From positions 186,001-250,000 of the forward strand of contig CAJUKE010000001.1 in assembly GCA_910587075.1 (NCBI GenBank): DNA of 64,000 bases, in the 5' to 3' direction. The translations under genes were made by a program, and so were the position numbers. This DNA comes from an uncultured Muribaculaceae bacterium (GTDB taxonomy: Bacteria; Bacteroidota; Bacteroidia; Bacteroidales; Muribaculaceae). The notes under the pieces are model-generated. The model saw only the letters and a program-made list of their open reading frames with translations, made no database searches and was not told where the DNA came from. Of the stretch, positions 51,164-59,645 are shown in pieces (position 1 is the first letter of the stretch; each line of letters opens with the position of its first letter).

Positions 51164-53314
51164 TCAGTCGATGCCGCTCTGGTCGACCCCGCGCATCGAC
51201 AGCCCGATACGGCGCCGGTCAAGGTCAACCGAGATCACTTTCACAAACACATGCTGGTGCAGCGACAGGACCTCCGAGGCTGACCGCACACGGCGGTCGG
51301 ACACCTGGCTTATGTGCACCAACCCGCTTTCGTGCAGACCTATATCGACAAACGCGCCGAAGTCGGTGATGTTGTTGACAATGCCCGGCAGCACCATCCC
51401 CTCGCACAGGTCCTCGATCTCCCTCACATTGTCGTCAAAGCGGAACTCCGCGGCCTTCTGCCGGGGGTCTCGGCCGGGCTTACGCAGCTCGCCGATGATG
51501 TCGTTAAGAGTCGGGAGCCCTATGCCGTCACTTTCATACAGCGAGAGGTCTATGTCGTTGAGAATCTCAGGGTCGGCCACCAGCTCGCTCACTTTGCGGC
51601 CGTTGTCGGCCGCCATTCGCACAACGAGCGCGTACCGCTCGGGGTGTACCGCAGTGTTGTCGAGAATGTTGTCGCTCTCGGGCACGCGGATAAAGCCGGC
51701 GCACTGCTCGAAAGCCTTCGCCCCGAGGCGGGGTACTTTCAGCAACTCCTTGCGCGAGGCGAATTTACCGTTACCCTCTCGGTAAGCCACTATGTTTCCT
51801 GCCAGGGCGTCGCCGATGCCCGAAACGTAGGATAGAAGCCGGCGCGACGCTGTGTTGAGATTAACCCCCACCGAGTTAACGCAGCTCTCAACCGTCATAT
51901 CGAGCGAGCGCTTGAGTTTTGCCTGGTCAACATCATGCTGGTACTGCCCCACCCCGATTGATTTTGGATCAATCTTCACCAGCTCGGCCAGGGGGTCCAT
52001 CAGCCGGCGCCCGATCGAGACCGCTCCGCGCACCGTAACATCATAGTCGGGGAACTCGTCGCGGGCTATCTGCGAGGCGGAATAAACCGACGCGCCGTTC
52101 TCGCTCACCACGAAGATCTCAACCTTGCCGGGGAACTTAAGCGAGCGAACGAAGCGTTCGGTCTCGCGGCTCGCCGTACCATTGCCGATGGCTATAGCCT
52201 CGATTCGATGGGTTTCCACGAGTTTGAGGATGCGCTTTTCGGCATCGACCGTATAGTTGCGCGGCGGCGTGGGATACACAACATCGTGGCACAGCAGGGC
52301 GCCAGCCTCGTCGAGGCAAACGACCTTGCACCCCGTGCGGTAGCCGGGATCAATGCCCATAGTGCGCTTAGGCCCGAGGGGAGCGCCCAGCAGCAGCTGG
52401 TGAAGCGAGTCGGCGAAGATGCGTATGGCGCCCTCGTCGGCCTTAGCTTTCGCCTCAGCCGCTATTTCAGTCTCTATGGAAGGAAGAATCAAACGCTTAT
52501 AGGCATCGCGCACCGCGTCCTCCACGATTGCGGCCGATTTGGGAGAAGCCTCGCGCCTTATGAAGAGCTTCAGCAGACGGTCGGTCATAGCGTCGTTGTC
52601 AATACCGATCGACACCTTAAGAAGGCCGTCGGCCTCCCCGCGGCGCATCGCGAGGTAACGATGCGACGAGCAGCGGTTCAACGGCTCGCTGACTTTGAAG
52701 TAGGTGCGGTAATTTGCGGCTTCCTCCTCCTTGCCCTTCACCACCTTGCAGGTAAGCACGGCGGAGCGGCGGAAAGTGGTTCTCACCCTGTCGCGGGCAG
52801 TCTCGTTCTCGCTGACCCACTCCGCGATGATGTCCGACGCGCCGGCTATCGCGGCCTCAGCGTCGGCCACATTTTCGCCAAGGAATTTGGTTGCCGAGGC
52901 CTCCGGGTTTACGGATTTCTGCGACATAATGATTTTGGCGAGGGGCTCCAGGCCGTTTTCCCGGGCCACCTGGGCGCGGGTGCGTCGCTTCGCCTTGTAT
53001 GGCATATACATATCCTCCAGCACGGCGAATTCCTTGGCCGCCTCGATGCGCGAACGAAGCTCATCGGTCAGCTTGCCCTGGGCCTCTATGGTCTGGAGTA
53101 TGTATTCCTTGCGCTTGAAAAGCTCCTGGAGGGCGTCGAAACGCTGCTGTATGGCGAATATCTCGACTTCGTCGAGGCCGCCGGTGGCCTCCTTGCGGTA
53201 GCGGCTTATGAAAGGGATCGTGGAACCCTCGGCGAGCAGGCCGAGAGCCGCCGCCACATGCTTTTCAGGGATATTGAGTTCTCCGGCTATTATAGCGGTC
53301 GCGGAAAGGGACAT
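51164..53314 (-). CDS. tex: Tex-family S1 RNA-binding protein
   Basis: A 716-residue Tex protein with normal domain order. An N-terminal helical region (IIAGELNIPEKHVAAALGLL, IPFISRYRKEATGGLDE) leads to a YqgF/RNase H-like domain (MGIDPGYRTGCKVVCLDE). Helix-hairpin-helix motifs (GVNLNTASRRLLSYVSGIG, ELLKVPRLGAKAFEQCAGF) and a C-terminal S1 domain (GMVLPGIVNNITDFGAFVDI, SGLVHISQVSDR) follow. It binds nucleic acid and is linked to transcription in other bacteria. It sits between a metallophosphoesterase gene (61 bp upstream) and folK (10 bp downstream) in the same orientation. Confidence 0.95.
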   Translation of the reverse strand: MSLSATAIIAGELNIPEKHVAAALGLLAEGSTIPFISRYRKEATGGLDEVEIFAIQQRFDALQELFKRKEYILQTIEAQGKLTDELRSRIEAAKEFAVLEDMYMPYKAKRRTRAQVARENGLEPLAKIIMSQKSVNPEASATKFLGENVADAEAAIAGASDIIAEWVSENETARDRVRTTFRRSAVLTCKVVKGKEEEAANYRTYFKVSEPLNRCSSHRYLAMRRGEADGLLKVSIGIDNDAMTDRLLKLFIRREASPKSAAIVEDAVRDAYKRLILPSIETEIAAEAKAKADEGAIRIFADSLHQLLLGAPLGPKRTMGIDPGYRTGCKVVCLDEAGALLCHDVVYPTPPRNYTVDAEKRILKLVETHRIEAIAIGNGTASRETERFVRSLKFPGKVEIFVVSENGASVYSASQIARDEFPDYDVTVRGAVSIGRRLMDPLAELVKIDPKSIGVGQYQHDVDQAKLKRSLDMTVESCVNSVGVNLNTASRRLLSYVSGIGDALAGNIVAYREGNGKFASRKELLKVPRLGAKAFEQCAGFIRVPESDNILDNTAVHPERYALVVRMAADNGRKVSELVADPEILNDIDLSLYESDGIGLPTLNDIIGELRKPGRDPRQKAAEFRFDDNVREIEDLCEGMVLPGIVNNITDFGAFVDIGLHESGLVHISQVSDRRVRSASEVLSLHQHVFVKVISVDLDRRRIGLSMRGVDQSGID

Positions 53315-53375
53315 GGTATATCGGTAATTGAAGAGAGTGAATTCAGTTTGGAAAGGAAGGTCGCCGCGCTATGCA

Positions 53376-54557
53376 TCAGCGGCGGAGGATGTGCAGCGTT
53401 ATTTCCGGGGTAGCGCCGATGCGCATAGGCACGCCAACCTCACCAGCGCCGATGTTGACGTAGAGTTTGCGCTTACCCGAATGGTCGGCATACATTCCGC
53501 CCCAAGTTTCGTAGCGCATAGCGGCCGGCGAGATACCGAACAGCTCTACCTGCATGGCGTGCGTGTGTCCGGCCAGCGAGAGGGCGACATTGGCCCCGTT
53601 ATCGTCGCGGATCGAATCGGTCCAGTGGGCGGGGTTATGGGTGAGTAGTATCTTGGTTACCGAATCGCCAAGCGCCGGGTAAGCCTTCGCGAGCGAGCCA
53701 TAGACGGGGAAAGGCTTGTCGCCGATATTCTCCACCCCGATCAGAGCTATGGAATCGTTGCCACGACGCAGCCACACGGTCTCATTCAAGAGCAGCTTGA
53801 TACCGGCGCGGCGGTAAGCATCGTAAAGCGCCTCCATATTGGCTTTCTTCGCCTCGGGGGAGTCCCATTCGCGGTAATCGCCATAGTCGTGGTTGCCGAG
53901 GATGGCGTAAACGCCGTCCGGGGCGCTCAGCCGGGAGAGCACGGGGACGAACGGCTCAATCTCGTCGGACTGACGGTTGACGATGTCGCCTGTGAACACA
54001 ATCGCATCGGGTCGCGAAGCGTTAATATGGTCCACAATTTCCGACACGAAAGCTGTATCTGAACCGAAAGTGCCGACGTGCATATCGGAGAATTGCGCCA
54101 GACGATAGCCGTCAAACGACTCTGGAAGTCCGGCTATCTCAACATCGACCTCCTTGGTGTCGATATTGTAGCGGTTAATCAGCGCTCCCCACCAGAAGCA
54201 GAGGAACACGATGACGCCCAAAATGGTCCCGGCCCACGCCATACCCGGCACGCGCCCTTTATGCCACAGCCGCGGCAAGCCGCCGATGATGTCAAACAGG
54301 GCGGCTATGTATTTGGGAATGTAGATCGAGAAATAGCTGAACAGGAGCCACATCTTGAACACCAACTCGTCGGAACTACCCGAGCGGGCGGGTATGATGA
54401 TGGCGGCGAGTAAAAGTACGCACAGGGCTACAGCCGTCCATTTCTGAACGCGGGCCAGCCATCGCGAAGCGCGCCGCTGCAACTGGCGGTAGATATACCA
54501 ATCGACCAACCCGTTGAACACCAACAGGGTCAGCAGAAGTACAAGGGAGACACGCAT
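53376..54557 (-). CDS. Membrane-anchored metallophosphoesterase
   Basis: A 393-residue protein. Three or four N-terminal TM helices (about 1-150: SLVLLLTLLVFNGLVDWYIY, VALCVLLLAAIIIPA, ILGVIVFLCFWWGAL) precede a calcineurin-like phosphoesterase domain. All metal motifs are present: AQFSDMHVGTFG, FTGDIVNRQ, ILGNHDYGD, LTHNPAHW and LAGHTHAMQ. The layout matches YkuE/YaeI-like enzymes, which act on lipid or nucleotide phosphates at the membrane surface. The substrate is unknown. It lies 82 bp after the acyltransferase gene, so a lipid-related job is plausible. Confidence 0.9.
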   Translation of the reverse strand: MRVSLVLLLTLLVFNGLVDWYIYRQLQRRASRWLARVQKWTAVALCVLLLAAIIIPARSGSSDELVFKMWLLFSYFSIYIPKYIAALFDIIGGLPRLWHKGRVPGMAWAGTILGVIVFLCFWWGALINRYNIDTKEVDVEIAGLPESFDGYRLAQFSDMHVGTFGSDTAFVSEIVDHINASRPDAIVFTGDIVNRQSDEIEPFVPVLSRLSAPDGVYAILGNHDYGDYREWDSPEAKKANMEALYDAYRRAGIKLLLNETVWLRRGNDSIALIGVENIGDKPFPVYGSLAKAYPALGDSVTKILLTHNPAHWTDSIRDDNGANVALSLAGHTHAMQVELFGISPAAMRYETWGGMYADHSGKRKLYVNIGAGEVGVPMRIGATPEITLHILRR

Positions 54558-54639
54558 AATTGTATTGACGCATTACCGGGTGCTTGCGTATCGACAAGCT
54601 CCCGGCGTATGTTAGTGCTTGTGAAAATCCTTGATTAGG

Positions 54640-55809
54640 TTATTCCCCTTCGGCAGCGAGCTTGTTGCGCAGGGGGTTGGCGTACATATCGAGAATCGCG
54701 TGACGCATAAACGCCCGCTCATCGTCGGTAACGTCGGGGAGGTCGACTTTCGCGATCTGTCCGTCGAGGTAAACGTTGAACTTCTCCACGTCCTCAGCCG
54801 TATAGCAATCCTTGAAACGGTCTGTTGAATTCACCGTGTCGTAAGCTATATAGTTGAGGGGGAATATCTTGTAGCCGCGGTGGATGTGCTCGTCGATAAG
54901 GGCGCACACCTTGCGCACCACTTCCACCTTGTCGGCGCAGTCAACAAGCTTCTCAAGCTCGGAATTGATGCAGGGACCGACTGCGAAATTCACGCTGCCT
55001 TTGTACTGGAGAATGCCTGTCTCCATACTGAACAGGTCGTCGCGCTGCGATTTCTTGAACTCGGGGTCGCGACGGCGTGCGAGAAACTCGCGGGCCTTCA
55101 GGTAGTCGTTGGGGTCGTACTCGTAGGATATGGAGGTCGGGGTTATGTTGAGCTCCATCAGACGCCCGGCGAGCGAAGGCGCGTCGCCGGCGAGCGCGAG
55201 CATCTTCAGCACGCTCTCCTGGGTAACGTCGTTGGAGTCCTTGGCGCGCCCTTCGCGCTGGGCGATCCAAACCGACTCCCCTTTCTTCTGAATGCAGTAA
55301 TGGATATACCCTGAGAGCTGCTTTGCGGCCTCAAGCGCTTTGGTGAGGCGCAGGTTGCGCTTCACGATTATACCCTTATTGAGGCGCACAAGATCGGAAA
55401 TCCAATCGTAGATGAGGAGGTTGTCGCCCAAGGCCACCTCCTGGGCGGGGAGCCCGTGGCGCAGCATGGCGAGCCCGAGGAACGAGGCGTCGAGCACGAT
55501 GTCGCGGTGGTTGGTGATAAACAGGCGGCTCTTCGACAGGTCAAGGCTGTCAATGCCCGTGTCAGTGACACCCGAAGTGGTGGCTCTTTCGAGCATCAGA
55601 AGGATGTCGAGCATAATATGACGCTGGAAATCATCCTTATTGTTGATTTTCAGCAACTTTTCCGACAATTCCTTAAAGTCGGCGTCGGGCATCACATATT
55701 TAATGGCGCGCTCAAATCCAGGGTCGGCAAGCAAATGGGCCATTCGTTGCTGGAATTGGTCGTCGTCATGCGGAGCTATTTCCTTATATTCTTCCGGAGT
55801 ATGAGTCAT
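54640..55809 (-). CDS. 1-acyl-glycerol-3-phosphate acyltransferase-like protein
   Basis: A 389-residue cytoplasmic or membrane-associated acyltransferase. The HX4D catalytic motif is NHRDIVLDASFLGLAML. The downstream blocks GIIVKRNLRLTKALEAAKQL and WIAQREGRAKDSND fit the phosphate-binding region of the PlsC family. The N- and C-terminal extensions are typical of a Bacteroidetes variant of about 390 residues. It probably transfers acyl groups to lysophosphatidic acid or a related lipid. A -7 box at 55931-55938 gives a leader of about 115 bases. Confidence 0.87.
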   Translation of the reverse strand: MTHTPEEYKEIAPHDDDQFQQRMAHLLADPGFERAIKYVMPDADFKELSEKLLKINNKDDFQRHIMLDILLMLERATTSGVTDTGIDSLDLSKSRLFITNHRDIVLDASFLGLAMLRHGLPAQEVALGDNLLIYDWISDLVRLNKGIIVKRNLRLTKALEAAKQLSGYIHYCIQKKGESVWIAQREGRAKDSNDVTQESVLKMLALAGDAPSLAGRLMELNITPTSISYEYDPNDYLKAREFLARRRDPEFKKSQRDDLFSMETGILQYKGSVNFAVGPCINSELEKLVDCADKVEVVRKVCALIDEHIHRGYKIFPLNYIAYDTVNSTDRFKDCYTAEDVEKFNVYLDGQIAKVDLPDVTDDERAFMRHAILDMYANPLRNKLAAEGE

Positions 55810-55930
55810 GGCATTGAAATGACAAAATAGGGCGCAAGGCCCTGTACATACTTATAAACCGCTTAAAATAAGATAGTAACCTAAATTAGTCCAAACAGTT
55901 TAGCAGAGGCAGTAACCCCCATATGAGCCG

Positions 55931-55938
55931 CAAAATTA
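55931..55938 (-). promoter_or_regulatory. -7 box of the acyltransferase gene
   Basis: The minus strand reads TAATTTTG followed by C, an exact match to TAnnTTTG. It lies in an AT-rich intergenic region of 272 bases (55810-56081) in which I see no gene. Confidence 0.55.
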
Positions 55939-56081
55939 AACAATAAAACAGAATTTTTAAAAATAAACGTCCAAAAGCCGCGTTTTTTAGCTTAATTTAA
56001 GGTTACAGGGAGCCTCTCGCGTGGGCCGGGGGGCTTCGCGAGCAACGGTCTGTGGCTACAGCGGCGGCACCGGGCGCTGAC

Positions 56082-56318
56082 TTACTCAGCGGCGTATTTG
56101 AGCACCGTCGGACTCTCGACATCGACCCCGTACTCGCGGGCGCTGGCGAGAATGGCTCGGGCAAGTTTCGGCTTCAGCTCCTCGGGGCAGTAACGGAAAT
56201 ATGCCTCGGCGGCTCGCACATGGGCGGCGTCGGGCATAGGGTATTCGCGGCGTTCGGGTAGTCCGAAAACACTGTCGGGGAGCTCTTTTTTAGCTTCATA
56301 GGATAATCTGTCAGTCAT
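56082..56318 (-). CDS. Small DUF6582-like protein
   Basis: A 78-residue protein starting at MTDRLSYEAKKELPDSVFGL (ATG 56316-56318). The frame is open to 56363 but the extra residues look non-coding. The pattern LPDSVFGLPERREYPMPDAAHVRAAEAYF matches, from memory, the small domain DUF6582 (LP-x-x-x-F-x-x-P-x-x-R-x-Y-P-x-x-D-x-x-H-V-R-x-A), which occurs in phage-related and free-standing proteins. Its function is unknown. It stands alone between the acyltransferase and nhaD, with no phage genes nearby. Confidence 0.68.
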   Translation of the reverse strand: MTDRLSYEAKKELPDSVFGLPERREYPMPDAAHVRAAEAYFRYCPEELKPKLARAILASAREYGVDVESPTVLKYAAE

Positions 56319-56389
56319 AACCGTAATTTTATGTGAAAGAGACGGACACGGCGGCGACTCCACCGTGATCCGGCCTACCTATAATGAAC

Positions 56390-56424
56390 AAGCCGCGACC
56401 ACGCAAAGTTGCGGGCCGCGGCTT
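56390..56424 (-). terminator. Hairpin downstream of nhaD
   Basis: AAGCCGCG and CGCGGCTT pair, with an inner CGCAA/TTGCG stem around AG. The T-run on the minus strand after the stem is poor (TTGTTCATTA). It lies 62 bases after the nhaD stop codon and is the likely end of that transcript. Confidence 0.5.
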
Positions 56425-56485
56425 ATCGGTTATGAGCAATTATTCAGTAGTTTCTATAAGTAGTTCTTTTTTAGCGCTGACTGGT

Positions 56486-57823
56486 TCAGAACGAGAGGAA
56501 CAGCGATTCGACCCAGATGCAGGCCATACCGGCGATATAACCGGCGAAGGCCAGAAGTGTGACACGCTTGACGTACCACATAAACTGGATTTTCTCGATG
56601 CCCATGGCGACCACGCCCGCGGCCGAGCCGATAATCAGCAGCGAGCCACCGACTCCGGCGCAGAAAGTCAGCAGATGCCAGAACAGTCCGTCGGATACGA
56701 AGAACTGGGTGTAGGCCGGATCGGCCGATGCCTGGATCATCGCGTCGGTTGCCACGGGGTACATATTCATACAGGCCGCCACCAGGGGCACATTGTCGAC
56801 AATCGAGGAGAGCACGCCGATGATGCCGTTGATTATATACGGCTGATGGAACTGGTCGTTGAGCCAGGCGGCGAGCTCGGCGAGGATGCCGGCCTGCTGC
56901 AGGGCGGCTACCGACATCAATATGCCAAGGAAGAAGAGGATGGTCGACATATCAATGCTTTTGACCACCTGCGATATGCGCCCCTCCATTTTGGAGTCGA
57001 GGTTGTAATGGCGCACAATCAGCTCAGTAGCGAGCCACAAAGCACCGAGCGAGAAGAGGATGCCCATATAGGGGGGCAGATGGGTTACCGACTTGAACAC
57101 CGGCACGAACAGAAGCCCGGCCACACCGCATATCAGTATCCAAACCGACAGGTGGTAATGGTGGTCGGAAAGGACGTAACCCACGCGGCGGTCGTTCTCG
57201 TTGAGCTGCTCCACCGGGCCGCTCGACACATAGCGGCTCGCGATCCAGGTAGGCACGACCATAGCCACGAGCGACGGCAGAAGGAGGTTCACGATAAGGT
57301 CGACGGAGGAAACGTAGTTCTTCATCCACAGCATTATGGTGGTGATGTCGCCAATGGGCGACCAGGCGCCCCCGGCATTAGCGGCCAGCACTATCACGGA
57401 GGCGAACAGCCAGCGCTCTTTCTGGTCGGAGAGCATGCGCCGCAGCATCATCACCATAATAATGGTGGTGGTCATATTGTCGAGAATACTCGAAAGGAAA
57501 AATGCCACGAAGGCAAGCACCCATAGGAGTCCGCGCTTGTTCTTGGCGTGGATACGGCGCACGATAATATTGAAACCGCCGTAACGGTCGATGAGCTCCA
57601 CGATGGTCATCGCGCCGATCAGGAACACCACTATCTCACAAGTGTCGCCGAGCGACTCCACAATGTCACTCGACAGATTGGGGTCATGCCCCATCAGCCC
57701 GTAAACGGCCCAGAGAATACCGCACATCAAAAGCGCGAACGTGGCTTTATTGATGTGCAACACGTGTTCCAAGGCTATACCGATGTAGCCGAGAACGAAA
57801 AGAATAATTAAAGCAGTGACCAT
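56486..57823 (-). CDS. nhaD: NhaD-type Na+/H+ antiporter
   Basis: A 445-residue membrane antiporter with 11-13 TM helices. I start it at MVTALIILFVLGYIGIALEH (ATG 57821-57823). The longer frame to 57958 would begin at the -7 box. Family motifs include EIVVFLIGAMTIVELIDRYGG, FFLSSILDNMTTTIIMVMML, AANAGGAWSPIGDITTIMLW and GVLSSIVDNVPLVAACM. The two DN motifs in opposed helices and GDITT are typical of the ion-transporter superfamily. It exchanges sodium for protons across the inner membrane, which fits a cell energised by Na+-NQR. A palindrome directly upstream of its -7 box suggests transcriptional control. Confidence 0.93.
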   Translation of the reverse strand: MVTALIILFVLGYIGIALEHVLHINKATFALLMCGILWAVYGLMGHDPNLSSDIVESLGDTCEIVVFLIGAMTIVELIDRYGGFNIIVRRIHAKNKRGLLWVLAFVAFFLSSILDNMTTTIIMVMMLRRMLSDQKERWLFASVIVLAANAGGAWSPIGDITTIMLWMKNYVSSVDLIVNLLLPSLVAMVVPTWIASRYVSSGPVEQLNENDRRVGYVLSDHHYHLSVWILICGVAGLLFVPVFKSVTHLPPYMGILFSLGALWLATELIVRHYNLDSKMEGRISQVVKSIDMSTILFFLGILMSVAALQQAGILAELAAWLNDQFHQPYIINGIIGVLSSIVDNVPLVAACMNMYPVATDAMIQASADPAYTQFFVSDGLFWHLLTFCAGVGGSLLIIGSAAGVVAMGIEKIQFMWYVKRVTLLAFAGYIAGMACIWVESLFLSF

Positions 57824-57955
57824 CACCTTGTCAACTAAAAAAAATAAAAGCTCTCCAACAGAAAAAATCCGCTGACAACCTTGAAAAAAACTCTGATTCA
57901 CAATGCCGTCGGACCCTCTGCCAAAGGTCAACGGACCATCCATGATTATGCGAAC

Positions 57956-57963
57956 CAAAGGTA
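57956..57963 (-). promoter_or_regulatory. -7 box of nhaD
   Basis: The minus strand reads TACCTTTG, an exact match to TAnnTTTG. The predicted leader is about 126 bases. A near-perfect palindrome lies just upstream at 57968-57995. Confidence 0.6.
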
Positions 57964-57967
57964 TGAA

Positions 57968-57995
57968 ATAATTGCGGAAAAATTTCCGTAATTAT
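57968..57995. promoter_or_regulatory. 28-bp palindrome over the -16 to -43 region of the nhaD promoter
   Basis: ATAATTGCGGAAA and TTTCCGTAATTAT are inverted copies, 12 of 13 pairs, separated by AA. It ends four bases before the -7 box, covering the place where a -33 box should be. That position suits a dimeric repressor or an activator that replaces the -33 contact. No T-run or upstream gene makes it a terminator. Confidence 0.55.
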
Positions 57996-58033
57996 CCAAA
58001 TATGCCAATCTTTCGACTTTTATGCCAACAAAT

Positions 58034-58086
58034 AAAAAAGGCCGGAAATATCGCGGCGCATCAAAGCTTGCGATATTTCCGGCCTT
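58034..58086 (-). terminator. Intrinsic terminator of murA
   Basis: AAGGCCGGAAATATCGC and GCGATATTTCCGGCCTT form a perfect 17-bp stem with a loop of about 14 bases. On the minus strand a CTTTTTTATT tail follows. It lies 72 bases after the murA stop codon. Confidence 0.9.
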
Positions 58087-58157
58087 AAGTTGGTCCTTAT
58101 GTTATGGCTCGTCGCTATCTGTATATCAAGAACCAGATCCACTTCGGAGCCTCGCCG

Positions 58158-59477
58158 TCAGTCGACGCGCGCGATGGAGGCCCCGAGGCGGTTGAGGCGC
58201 TCGTCGATGCGCTCATATCCGCGGTCGATCTGCTCGATGTTCCCTATCACGCTGGTGCCCTTGGCCGACATCGCGGCAAGAAGCATCGCGATACCGGCTC
58301 GGATGTCTGGCGAGCTCATATGGTTGCCTCGGAGCGTGAACTTATGGTCGTGGCCGATCACGACGGCTCTGTGCGGGTCGCAGAGTATAATCTGCGCGCC
58401 CATCTCGATAAGGCCGTCGGTAAAGTAAAGGCGGCTCTCGAACATCTTCTGATGTATCAGCACGCTGCCGCGGCACTGGGTAGCCACAACGAGCATCACG
58501 CTCAGGAGGTCAGGGGTGAGGCCGGGCCAGGGAGCGTCGGCTATGTTCATAATAGAGCCGTCGAGCGCCGTGTCGATCACATAACTCTCCTGGGCCGGTA
58601 CGAATATGTCGTCGCCGCGCTGCTCCAGGAGGATTCCAAGGCGGCGGAAGCTTTCGGGAATGATGCCGAGATTGTCGTAGCTTACGTTTTTGATAGTCAG
58701 CGAGCTGCGGGTAATAGCCGCCATACCTATGAAGCTGCCGACCTCGATCATATCGGGCAGAATGCCGTGGGTAGCGCCCCCGGGCTCGCAAGCGAAACCT
58801 TTAACTTTCAGCAGATTCGAGCCTATACCCGAAATCTCGCAACCCATGGCTGTCATAAGTTTGCAGAGCTGCTGGACGTAGGGCTCGCAAGCGGCGTTGT
58901 AAATGGTTGTCTCCCCCTCGGCATACGAAGCGGCCATGAGGATATTGGCGGTGCCGGTCACTGACGCCTCGTCGAGCAGCATATACGTGCCGCGCAAACG
59001 CCGCCCATCGGGAACCGTAAGCAGGTAGGCGTGCTTCTTGGGCTCGTAGGTGTACTCGGCCCCGAGGTTGATGAACCCCTGGATATGGGTGTCGACCTTG
59101 CGGCGACCAATTTTGTCGCCCCCGGGCTTGGGGAAATAGACGCTGCCGAAACGGCCGAGCAGCGGCCCGACTACGAGCACCGAGCCCCGGAGATGCGACG
59201 CACGGGTGATGAAGTCGTCCGACAGGATGTACGAAGGGTCAACGTCGTCGGCCTGGAACGTATAACGCCCTCTTTCATGGCGAGTCACCTTCACACCCAT
59301 CTGGCGCAGGAGCTCGATCAGGTTCTTGACGTCGCGGATTTCCGGGATATTGGAAATCTCAACAGGCTGGGAGGTAAGCAGTGTGGCGCTGATTACCTGC
59401 AGTGCTTCGTTTTTGGCGCCGGCGGGAACGATGTCGCCGCTGAGGGTGCGCCCTCCCTCGATAACAAAAGAGCTCAT
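58158..59477 (-). CDS. murA: UDP-N-acetylglucosamine 1-carboxyvinyltransferase
   Basis: A 439-residue MurA, the first committed enzyme of peptidoglycan synthesis, which transfers enolpyruvate from PEP to UDP-GlcNAc in the cytoplasm. The motifs are LSGDIVPAGAKNEALQVISA at the N-terminus, HLRGSVLVVGPLLGRFG, and the active-site loop PGGDKIGRRKVDTHI. In E. coli MurA the loop carries Cys115, the target of fosfomycin. Here the residue at that position is Asp121, the change that makes MurA insensitive in mycobacteria and chlamydiae. A -7 box (TATTTTTG) lies 81 bases upstream of the ATG, and a strong terminator follows. Confidence 0.95.
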   Translation of the reverse strand: MSSFVIEGGRTLSGDIVPAGAKNEALQVISATLLTSQPVEISNIPEIRDVKNLIELLRQMGVKVTRHERGRYTFQADDVDPSYILSDDFITRASHLRGSVLVVGPLLGRFGSVYFPKPGGDKIGRRKVDTHIQGFINLGAEYTYEPKKHAYLLTVPDGRRLRGTYMLLDEASVTGTANILMAASYAEGETTIYNAACEPYVQQLCKLMTAMGCEISGIGSNLLKVKGFACEPGGATHGILPDMIEVGSFIGMAAITRSSLTIKNVSYDNLGIIPESFRRLGILLEQRGDDIFVPAQESYVIDTALDGSIMNIADAPWPGLTPDLLSVMLVVATQCRGSVLIHQKMFESRLYFTDGLIEMGAQIILCDPHRAVVIGHDHKFTLRGNHMSSPDIRAGIAMLLAAMSAKGTSVIGNIEQIDRGYERIDERLNRLGASIARVD

Positions 59478-59557
59478 CTACACAAATGATAGATAGGTGT
59501 ATACTAAAATAATTGAAACGCCCGGGATGACGCGGCCTTATAACGCCGCCACCCGTT

Positions 59558-59565
59558 CAAAAATA
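59558..59565 (-). promoter_or_regulatory. Candidate -7 box of murA
   Basis: The minus strand reads TATTTTTG, matching TAnnTTTG, and would give a leader of about 74 bases. The flanking sequence is A-rich, so a chance match is possible. Confidence 0.45.
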
Positions 59566-59645
59566 GAACGTACAAATCTTAAATTTTGTTGCGGTAGGTC
59601 GCGGTTATTCGCCAAATACCCGGGTTGAACCGCTGGGACGGCGGC

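Noticed and set aside
52208..53413. Plus-strand frame of 401 codons opposite tex
   Set aside because: tex is complete with all domains, and the opposite frame has no recognisable feature.
56082..56318. Phage remnant suggested by the DUF6582-like protein
   Set aside because: There are no phage, integrase or tRNA neighbours, and the domain also occurs in free-standing small proteins.
56384..57526. Plus-strand frame of 380 codons opposite nhaD
   Set aside because: It is His- and Gly-rich with no motif, and nhaD has full family signatures.
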